A DNA stretch of 64,000 nucleotides from the NCBI GenBank assembly GCA_949825025.1, contig OX463786.1, positions 17,989,911 through 18,053,910 of the forward strand. The letters run 5' to 3'. A program made the position numbers and the translations under genes. Positions 32,801-44,800 of this stretch are shown in pieces. The notes below the pieces were generated by a model. It did no database searches. It was not told the DNA's origin and saw only the letters and a list, made by a program, of their open reading frames with translations. Positions within the stretch are counted from its first letter, which is position 1. Each line of letters starts with the position of its first letter. Source of the DNA: Siphlonurus alternatus. Its lineage: Eukaryota; Arthropoda; Insecta; Ephemeroptera; Siphlonuridae.

Positions 32801-35800
32801 AACGGTGGAAAGGAACCATCCTGCTGCGACCATCCACTGTCAACATAACATTGTTATGTACTGGTACCCTGGCTGGTACATGACAGCGGTACCAAACACC
32901 ACAGCCAGGGCACAAACGGTGGAAAAGAACCATCCTGCTGCGACCATCCACTGATAACAATAAAGGTACCGACATAGGTTTTCAAAGTGTTATACAGAGA
33001 GGTCTTAAGGTGTTTTTACATGTGGAGCGATGTCAAGCGGGGTTTGGCAGGACGAAAATAGCGCATTTGCTTCAATGTCATATGGTGGCCACGTTAGCGT
33101 AAAAAAATGGCGGTGGGAAAGCAATTTTTCCATGCCAACATGGCCGCCTTATGACATTGAAGCAAGTGCGCCTTTCTCGCTTCACTTGACATGGCTCCAT
33201 GTAAGAAAAGCACCTTTATGGGTGACGTCATAAATTACGTTCTGATGTAAATAATCGGCCAGTAAAGACACGTTCAAATAAACATCTCACCTTTGTCATG
33301 GTGATTTGATGATTTCTGTAGTGGAACATAAAGTACGCCAAAGCGATACCCACTAAGTATGGTGTGGCACGCATGTGACTGGGCTGGTACAGTTCTATGA
33401 TCCAGCGGTAACCCAGATCCCAGCTGCAATCACAAATACAATTAGAGTGTACACTATTTTTCACAGAAAAATTCCCGTTGTATTCAGATGGCTCCTAACA
33501 GTTTGTTATCTGTGGTAGAGAGCAATCATGGGATAATTTTTGTGCAATTGACTACTTTTTGGGCAGCAAGAAAGTTACTCATTTCCTAAAATTACAGCTC
33601 CAAGAGAAAAAATAGAAGCAGATTTGAAATTTTGGAGGAAGCACCAAGTCTATCAAAATAATTTTGGTTCGCTACACCTCCATAGACTGCGTGATGACGT
33701 CCACAAAAAGGTCAGAAAACGTTCGTGGTGACCAAAAGTGTACTTTTGATTGAAATTGTTACTTGAGTGGGTTACTCGACGGTCATCATGCAAGCAGAGA
33801 GAGAGACCAGTGTTTTTTTTATGGGGGGACGGGGGGACATAAGGATGATTACGGGATGATGAAAAGAAGGAACTAACCTTTTAAATTAAAAAAAAATAAC
33901 AATAATAATTAATAAACTGTGTAATTCACTGATAATTTCAATGTAAATCAAGGCTTGAATGTAAACTTACAAGAATGAGAAACTAGAATGTGAAAATTTT
34001 AGTGGCCTAATCGAAAGAAGGGGTAAAAATATGGTAACCTGATTTTTTTCAGATTTTTCTGAGACCGGGAACTATTTTTAAAAAATTATTGGAAGTTCTA
34101 TTTTATGACGTCACGGGCGGCACTGCCCTATCTTTATTCTTAAGGAGTGCCGCCCGTGACGTCATCAAAATAAACTTTCAATAATTTTTTAAAAATAGTT
34201 CCCGGTCTCAGAAAAATCTGAAAAAAAATCAGGTTACCATATTTTTACCCCTTCTTTCGATTAAGCCACTAAAATTTTCACATTCTATAATATCTCATTC
34301 CACGCCTTATTATAACTCCCACTTAATCTGTGTATTGGAATAATTATATTCATCTCTCATTAAATTGATTGGTTGGTATTTTGGGGCAATTTAATTGACA
34401 CATTTTGGTTATGTACGCCCCCTCTCATTAAATTTAAATTAATATTTACATTGCATGCAATATCAGGTTACACACAGTACAATACAAATCACTGAAATAT
34501 AAAAATTTAATTTATAAATGTATTCTTCGACACTATATTATCAAAATAATATAATTTATAACTTAAAAGGAATGTTAGTTAGTGAATTTAAATATTCTTA
34601 ACTTATAAATTAAAAAATATTTCATTTTCTTTTTATTTTGTAAGAAAAATATATAGTTGTACGGTTTACAACAGTAATCTGTCACTGAAAAATCATTCAT
34701 GTTTAATATATCACACTGCAAAGCAAGATATTTTTAGTTATATAATTATTTTTTTTTAAATAATTTTACTACACATGTTTTAAGAAATAACAAATTTTGA
34801 TCATATATACAATTTTGAAAACGTTTCTAATTGATGATAATTCATAAAAAAAAAAAAAACAATTAAATCAAATATATGTTTGTTTGTTTTTTTTTGAAAA
34901 CATTTCGAAAATGCGTTCATTAAAATTACGGTGTAAAATTTCACAAATTACCTAATTTAATTAAGTCAAACTGATATTCTTTTTATTTTGTAGAACTAAT
35001 ACTGTATAGTTGATATAGGGTTAAAGATAGATACGTTGTGGATCGTTAAAAACAGAAGTAAATAAATAAAATATTAAATTTATCTGACAATCATAAATTA
35101 AATAAGGTTATTTAAATAAAACAAATATTTTAAAATAAAAAACAACTCACTCTGTCGCAAGCATGTCACTCGCCATTGGAAACTTGTTTACGTAGGTTGA
35201 CACGAAGGGAGCGAGGCAAGAAACCAGGATGACAATGGGCAGAATCAGTCGTGACGTCACGCGGGGCCACTTCCATAACGGTACCAGCAGAAGTGGAGAC
35301 ACCCAGGACAGCTGCATGTCCACGGATAGGTACCATCCTTGCTCCGGACACTGTACATTAGAACCATTATATTTTAGAGCGAATTTTGTAACTGTGCTGT
35401 ATTTATAGAGTAAAGTGTGCATTAGAAAAAAAAAAAATAAAATTCTGAAATAGTACCATATGAAAAAAGGGCGTTCCAGATATAGAAACATTTATTTTTA
35501 TTATTATTCCTCAGCTATTGATATAAAAAATACAAACATCAAGCAATATAATACTACTTAATACATTACATTATTATGATATTATTAATATGAAAGTTTA
35601 CATATCACAGGGTTTAACAATTTCATTCTGTAATACACATTGAAGAAGCAGTATGATATATTTTTTTATTTAATTTTTCAGAAATATACCCCCGATATAT
35701 TAATTATATTATACTTTATTTTATATCAGGTCCATCCCTCCCATCTTGACATTTGCCTGTGACTGAGAGAAACGTGGAAACCTCAGCCATGATGAATGCT

Positions 35801-38800
35801 ACAGCATTTTGTCAATGAACCGGATGTGCAAAATGGTCCAAAGCCAGGGGAACCACATAATGGAAAAGCGCAACGATGGGTGAGAAACGTGGTTGTTGTT
35901 AAAAATGGTCACCCATCCAACTACTAACCACGCTGGGCGTTGCTTTACTTCGGTGATATGACGAGACCTAGTCAAGCGCACTGCGTCACACCTCCCACAT
36001 ATTCGTATCATATTAATTAACATGACTGATATCATAGAGGCTGGTTCGAATATAATCCAACCCAGTATATTTTATATTTTTTTACACATGAGCACTAGGT
36101 AATTTGCACCTGTTTTGAGATAATTCACTTACCGTGTAGATGTTACCGTCCCTGTAGATGTAGTTATTGAGGTAGGTAATGGCGAGGTACCAATCTCTCT
36201 GACAGACATTCACGTGGTAGTCCACAATTCGACGCCAGGTAGGACTGTAGCCCGTGTAGCGCATCAGGAACATGTAGTATAGAACCACTACCAGTAGTGC
36301 CGTGGTAAGTCTGGGAATCACGAGTGTTTTGCAATAAATGTGCTAACAATTTATTACAATGAGTCTGTATAGTAGGTAGGGGGTAGGGGGCATGGGAGAT
36401 TAATAGAATTTGATTAAAAAAGGGTATACAATATGACATATTAAAATGGTGATATGGAAAAATCTCTAAATATATAATGAAAAATATATTAATTAATTTA
36501 ATTTTAATTTAATTATAATTATATTGTCAGACTGTAAAGTATGAAAGTTAAAAATTGTTGAATTTATAATAAAAGCCATAAGTAAAATTAATTTATGGGA
36601 AAAATTAACTTAAAGAATATTTTTAAGACTTAAAAAAATTAATTAAAAAACATAATTTAATTACTTTAATGTTAAACAATAAAAAAAATAATATTAAAAT
36701 AAATTAGGAATAAAAAATAAAATGCAACCCACCTAAGGTATCGGTAGAGGTAGAACTTTGCAAGGTTGAAGGGTCGACCCTTGGTGACGTCATTCAGGAA
36801 GACATAGCACAAGAGGAAGCCAGACATGAAGAAGAAGGTGTCCACCCCCACGTAGGCGTTCACCACCACCTGGTAAGGTACCTGGGACAGCCACTGAGGA
36901 CAGACAAGGTCAATTGTCAGGGTCAACCTTTGCGACGTCATTACAAGGACCATTGACAATAGTCTGGGTCCCTTTAATAAAACAAATTTATGAAAAAAAA
37001 TAATTGTTTGAAGTGTACTTGACTCCAATTTTACTTTAAAAAAAAATATCAAGTAATTATGTTGGTACTACTTGATCTGACGCCCATGACAGCATTAAAA
37101 GTCAAAGTAAAAAATATTAAGAGCCAAGGACCATAGAAATAATCTGTCTCGTCAGTGTGTGATAATAATAATTTATTTTCAAATAGCTGGTTGTACATTA
37201 CAACATGATTCACGTCAATTAAATAATGATAAAAAAAAAAAAAAAAAAACAATATTACTAACTACTAAAACTACATAAAGTACGTGTATCTAACATACTT
37301 GAGGGTTATATGTTTTGGAATCCTGAATTCTGGAAAAATAACTGTGATAATAAAGTAGAAAAGTATAATGTTCAATGAAAAGCAAATTAGAAATTGTATA
37401 TTCTATTAATTATTTGATCATAAAAGCAAATTGTTACAATATTCTCTATCTATATGAGGTAAGTGCATTTCTATACAGAAAAAATCAGTTTTTAAATCTA
37501 TATTGAGACATTATCTTCTTCCATGCCGAATATATAACTTTTTTTTATTATATTCCTATATGTCAGATACGGCTTACTCTCGAATTGCAATGCCAACAGT
37601 AGTATATAGGTAGAAGGTCTTGTCAATGTCAACAGATTATTTGTTATGTACTCGCTATTTTTAATTGCGTTTCAAAAATACTTAAAAATTTATTTCCTTA
37701 CTTTTCATGTTAAAAATACTATTAAAAATTGTGATTGTATTCGATTTTCGTAAATATAAATATGTATTTTTCGACATTATAACGTATATATAAAATAATA
37801 ATTAAAAATTATTTAAAAATATATTTTAAAATATACATGAATTAAAATTTAACATACTTTTAAAAAGTATATATATTTTTTTTGCCATCAATTTTGTCAC
37901 CTGGGTCTTTTAAAGGTTGAGAGAGTCTTTTTTAAACCTCATTCAGTTATATGATTATTTAAATAGTAACCTGTTTAGAGAAATATTAATTATATAATAA
38001 TAATAATAATAAAAATATTAAAAAACAAAAAAAATATGTACATATATATATTATATACTATTTTGTTTTAAATTGCCTAAACATTTTGTCTCGAAATCTG
38101 AGTGCTTACCTATATATCAGCTGTCCATGTTGACGTTATGTGATAACGTGCTATAATACATCGAAATAACTCCCTATTTATATGATACATTATTTATATA
38201 ATATTTGTTCACAAAATTTATCACAGTTTATCCTTGTAATATTCAAAACATATTAGAGTTATACATGAATATATTACAAATTATAGACGTTATATGATTT
38301 AATTGTTGACCAATGCATAATTATATAGAATAGCTATGTAGAATTTTAAATTTCCGGCAATCATTACAGCAATATGCAATTACAAAACATTAAAATAATA
38401 ATTAATTAATTAAAAAAAGTATTTATTTATCAAAATTTTAAATAAATTTGAATAAAGGAAAACAAATATAGTAATAAAATAAATAATTTTGTTATCAACA
38501 TTTATCTTTTTTTTTTTTTTTTTTTTTTTTTGTGACGTTACTAAACGACTCATTTTGACAATCATGCTATTTGAACGTAATGAGATATTAGAATGTGAAA
38601 ATTTTAGTGGCTTAATCGAAAGAAGGGGTAAAAATATGGTACTGTGAATTTTTTCAGATTTTTCTGAGACCGGGAACAATTTTTAAAAAATTATTGAAAG
38701 TTTATTTTATGTCATTTTATGACGTCACGGGCGGCACTACCCTATCCTTTTTCTTAAGGAGTGCCGCCCGTGACATCATCAAAATAGACTTTCAATAATT

Positions 38801-41800
38801 TTTTTAAAAATAGTTCCGGGTCTCAGAAAAATCTGAAAAAATTCACAATACCATATTTTTACCCCTTCTTTTGATTAAGCCACTAAAATTTTCACATTCT
38901 ATTATCTCATTAAAATGGTACATACCTCTAGCATTCCAGTCATATTCATGTTGAGTTTGAAAGCGTCCGTGCCGTACCGATGTGACAGAATGATCCAGTA
39001 CAAACTCAGCACTCTCAGTCCGTGAAGACATGTGATGGAGGAGGGGGCGTGGCGAACCGAGCCCAGGGTCCTCAGGTTGCGGCGAAGAGAGAACGAGAGC
39101 AGCACCTTTGAACCTGACAGGTGAATATTGTCAGTGAAGGTAAGCCATTGCTAAAAATTAGAGGTGTCCTTCCTGAGTGAAGTTTCCCAAGGTTCCCTCA
39201 ATCTCACCTCAGCGAAACAGGCCGTGGCCACCATCCTTTCCCTACCTTACCCTGCCTCGAGATTCAAGCTCATAAGGGCGTATTCTTGTAAGAAAATAAT
39301 AATATAAAATTATGACGTCAGTCTAGGAGGTACAGTCGATGTCTCGGAAACTTTCCCTTTGCGGCCTTTGTCTCGTAAGAATAACACAGGGCATGGTGAT
39401 TAACAATTAACAAGGCTGCAATTGAGAAATTTTCGAAGGCGAAGAGTGTACATCGGCAAAGAGGATAGTTTTGTGAGTTGATTACGTTGCAGCATAAGAC
39501 AATACATAGAAATAAAAATAATAAAATTATTATAATCATTTAAGAATATAAATATTTATTCAAAGGTAAAAAAAAATTAATGCTGAAATATTTCTTATTT
39601 ACTAATATTTTTTACTTTTTTTTTTTTGCATGAGCTTTTGTCTTTCAGATTATGTAACATTATGGTAATTAGTTTACGCTGCATAATTATACAGTACAGA
39701 ACATAGCATATAAACTGACCAGGTGATATATATACAGATATATTATATAATGCTCGTGTAAAGGCGGATTCAGATGGCGACAACGGCGATGCGACGCGAT
39801 TTTGACGTAAAAGCTGTGAAATCCTATGCGGCGGCGAATTCGCCGGTAATCGCGTTAATTACGATGCCCTTTTTCTTTTAATCGCCCAATATGGCCGCCA
39901 ATGGATGTTACAGCAAGTGCGCATTATTCGCGTCGCGTCGCATGGTAAAAATCGCCATGTGAATCCACCTTACGATCCTTGCAATATTTATAAAATCTCT
40001 CATTCGTTCGTCTATGTCCGTCCTGACTGAGGTTTTCCACGGTTCCCTCAGTCTCACCTCAGTGAATGCTGGGACGCGTAAGCATGCAGGCCGTGGCCAC
40101 TATCCGTTCCCTACCTTATCCCTACCCAGTACCCCGCCGCGAGCTGTAAGCTCTTAGGGGTGTATCCTTGTAAAAAAAAAAAATTAATAAAAAAATAAAA
40201 TTAAAATCTCATTGCCCCTGTAGCTTATGTTATACACTTCACTTTGGTGTTGAAACAGTTGTCTAACCTCAAGGCGAGGCTGATCTGGCAGAAGAACATT
40301 TAAATCCCCCCCTCTCCCCAGTCCCATTCTTTCACACAGGGAGATTTTGACTTACCCGTGTTTTCAGTTTTGTTTTTCACCAGTAGGTCGTATAGAGTTG
40401 CAATGATCAGAAGTATGTCGACTGCGCCGAAGAACGATCTGTAAGTAAAATCATGCACGCAACTTTAATCTGCTGTCAATTGTGAATAAATACAAAAGAC
40501 AAGGGCACTTCTAGCGTTCAAGTCTCCTGTATATCAGTCAGTCAGTAGCAGGCAAACAAGCAACACGTACTTTCTTCAGCTCCGATTATGGGTGATTCAC
40601 TCTCTGTCTGGAGAGCCCGTATCGGTGCATTTGGTTCGGTTTGTGCTACTAAAAGTGGTGATACGCTAGTTACTGGTATCTACGCACTTCTGGATCGTAT
40701 TAATTTTATTAATATGATCGTATTTTTCTGCACCCTGTGTGTGCTTTTGATCATTGGTGGCGTGGAGATGAACCCAGGACCCCTCACCCTCGAAGATATC
40801 ATGAACAAGATCGAGGCTTCGACTGAGGACACCCGCAAAGCTGTGACTGAGTCGTCGGATGCTGTTAAGAAGCAATTGAACAGTATGGATATTAAAATTT
40901 CGGCAATTTCAAATAAACTATGTGGTGTTGAAAGTCAATTAGAGGCCGCCAACTCCAAGATTGAATTGTTAGAAAATCAGGTGGAGACTCTACAATCTCA
41001 AACTAGACGTAATAATGTTATATTTTTTGGTATAACTGAGGATCCATCTGATAATAATGTAGAAAATGTGTCTGATTTAGTAATTGATTTTTGTGATACT
41101 AAGCTTGGGGTCAAACTGCTATTGTCTGATATTGATACTTGTTACAGACTTGGTGCTAACAAGGGTAAAAGACCCATATTTGTTAAGCTAGTACACTTTA
41201 GAAATAAATTAATGATTTTTAAAAATATTAATAAATTAAAAGATACTGGAATTTCAGCATCAGATGATTTGACACCTAAAGCTAGAAGTCAAAAACGACT
41301 TATTCATCAAAAGTCAATTCAAGCTAAGAAAGCTGGATATATAAATGTTAAAAAATTAAAACATGGATTGTCATTAGATGGACAGATTATTAGTTATTGT
41401 GATTTGTTGTCTGATGTTTGGCTTGATAACGTCAAGGGCACTGATACTAATGACGAGAGTGGCAGCAAGTTTAACTACAGTCAACGCGGCCGCCGTGGAG
41501 CTCAGCGCGGTCGTGGCCGAGCTGGCTGGCGAGGAGGTGGATCACGTGGAGGCGGCCCATCCGGCAACAAGCTCTCTAGTGAGGACAACAACGGCGGATC
41601 TAGAGATGACTTTAAACAAGACGATGGCAAAGAAAGTGAGTCAGTGTTTGTCACGCCGGAAAACGTTCCAACGGCTCCCCCAACTCCATCCAAGGGGGGG
41701 CCGGTTCTTCGACCGCAAACTCGGAAGATGAGCAGCTAACTAATATTGACTGTAAACTTGATAGAACTGTAACTTTTGCTAGCGATAATTTTAGTACTAT

Positions 41801-44800
41801 TTCAGCATTAAGTATGATTTGCAAAAAATTTCCTAAATTACTTAAAATTTGTCATTTAAATGTTCAATCATTAACTGCTCATATTTGTGAACTAAAAATT
41901 TTGTTTAAAGATAATTTGTTTGATTTTATTTTATTGAGTGAAACTTGGGTTAAATCTATAGATTTCGATCATTTTTATAAATTTGATGATTATAACTTTT
42001 ATCGCAATGATAGGAAAACAGGTCAGAGAGGAGGCGGAGTTGGTATTTATGTTAATAAAAAATTTGAATGTAAAGTTCTTGTTGCGTCACTTAGTACAAT
42101 TAAAAAAAGTACTGAATTTTTACTACTTGAAGTTAAAATTGGTAATAAAAAGGTTTTGCTTGGTATTGTGTATAAACCTCCTACTGGCCCATTTCCGTCA
42201 CAATTTTTTGAAGATTTTGAAATTCATTTGCCAAACTATGATCACATAATTATTGCCGGGGATATTAATATAGATCTTAATAAAAATTCATCTTTAAGTA
42301 ATAAATTTCAGACTACTATAAATGATTACAATTTAGATGTTTTACCGATCAAGGATACTCATCATGCGGTTATAAAGGATAAAAAATTAGTAGATACAAC
42401 AATTGATGTAATTTGTGTTTCTAAAGATACTAATATTACTAAATTTGGTAGTTTAACTGTATCTGGTATATCTGCTCATGACTTAATTTATGCTGTTTAT
42501 CCTATTACTGTAACAAAGCCAAAACAAAAATTTATTTCTAGGCGAGATTTTTCAAAACTTAACATACCTGAATTAGTCGAGGATGCTTTTAATATCCCCT
42601 GGCATTTCATTGTTAATTTAGTGGATGTTAATGATAAAGTTTCTATGTTTAATGATTACATAATTAAATTATATGATAAATTTGTTCCTTTTAAAACTTT
42701 TAGAGTATCTCGTCCTAAATGTCCATGGATTAATGATAATATAAAATTATGTATGAAAGAGCGTGATAAATTAAGAATAAAATCAAATAAAAGTAAATTA
42801 ATGGTAGATTTTTTAAAATTCAAGCAAATGAGAAATAAAGTTCAACAATTGATTCGTAACTCGTATAAAAAATATTTACATGTTCAGTTGAAAATAACTA
42901 ATAAAGCTTCTAAATTGTGGAATAATTTACGTTCTTGTGGTTTGATCAAAAACAGAGATTCAGAAGTAAATATTGATGTCAATATTCTCAATGCTTCTTT
43001 TCTACGAAACTCTACCTTACCTGATGACGTCATTTCTGAAACATGTAAATATTATCATACTCGCTCTCTTGGTCAAGGTGAAAAGTTTTACTTTTCTTAT
43101 GTTTATCCAGAACAAATTAAGAAAGTAATATTTGATATAACTTCCAGTGCCACTGGTGCAGATGGAATTAATCTGAAAATGTTGAAACCTATTAATGATA
43201 TAATTTTACCATCTTTAACACATATTTTTAATTATTCTCTGCAAAATAGTGTTTTTCCTGATGTGTGGAAAAAAGCTTTAGTGAAAGCTCTGGCTAAAAT
43301 ATCAAATGCAAAACTTCCATCAGATTTTAGACCTATTAGTTTATTATGTGTTTTAGCAAAGGCCTTGGAAAAAATTGTATTTGAACAAATTTGTAATTTT
43401 GTTGAAAATAATCATTTAATTGATAAATTTCAGTCGGGGTTTCGTAAAAAACATAGCACATGTTCAGCATTGTTACGTATTACAGAAGATTTTAAGACTG
43501 CAATTAATAATAAGGAAGTCACTATACTTGTTTTACTTGATTATACGAAAGCTTTTGACTCAGTTATTCACAAAATATTACTTGCAAAATTACGTAGTTT
43601 AAATTTCTCTGAAAGTGTTGTGCAATGGTTTGATTCTTATCTGCGTAACAGAGCTCAATGTGTTATGGGTGATAATGAAATGAGATCGGAGTGGATTAAA
43701 TTAAATCAATCAGTTCCACAAGGTAGCGTTTTAGCGCCACTTTTGTTTTCATTGTATACAAATGACATTGCCAAAGTCTTGAAATTTTGTAAGTATCATA
43801 GATATGCAGATGATAAGCAAATTTATATCCGCACTAAAATTGAGGATTTTAATAAGACTATTAAATTAATTAATGCTGATCTGAAATCTATTAGTGAATG
43901 GTCTATTGGTCACGGACTTGAGTTAAATGCATCTAAAACGCAAGCAATTGTAATTGGATCTGAACATGCTCATCAAATTTTGTCTACAATGAACCTTGAT
44001 AAGCCTGTATTAAATGACTGTGAGATTCCATTTTCAAACACTGTTAAAAACCTTGGCTTAATTTTTGATAACACACTCTCGTGGAAACCTCATGTTTCAA
44101 GTGTTAGTAAGAAAGTCTTTGCATCACTAAATCAATTGTATAAGTTTCGTGCCAATACTCCTGTTGAAACACGTATAAGACTTGTTAATACATTAATTTT
44201 ACCTATTATTGATTATTGCGATGTTGTTTATTGTGATATTACTCAGGAAGTTGAATATAAGATTGAAAAATTAATTAATAATTGTATTAGATATATTTAT
44301 GACCTTCGCAAATATGATCATGTATCTGAGTATTATCAACGTTTGTCGTGGCCGAGAATCAGCATTAGGCGTGACTACCATTTGTTGTGTTTTGTGTTTA
44401 AGATCTTACATGGTGATCAACCTGAATATCTTAGTGATTTGTTTACATTAATGAGAAATGTCCATAATAGAGCTACAAGGTCGCATGCGTATTACTTGCA
44501 AGCTCCTAAAGCTAGTGGTGATTCATTCAGTGTCAAAGGTACTCGATTGTGGAACAAACTTCCTGCTGATATGTGTTGCATAGAATCATTAAATGTTTTT
44601 AAAACAAGTTTGCTAAAAAGTATGTTATAGATTTATACAATATGTATTAAATTTTAAATGTAAAACTGATTGGCGTATTTTTGATATTTTTTATTCTTGT
44701 GATTTGAATTAATTTTTATATATTGTGATGTATTTAGAAGCAATTTTTTCTGTATATTATAAAAACATCAATAACTATTATATAATTATCTTATCTAATG

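Noticed and set aside
32364..32954. 196-codon plus-strand and 191-codon minus-strand open frames with 38-residue repeats
   Set aside because: They are generated by the 114-bp exon-start duplication; neither is in the frame of the real exon 12.
41378..41731. 117-codon open frame inside LINE ORF1
   Set aside because: Alternative frame of the RG-rich ORF1 tail, without features of its own.
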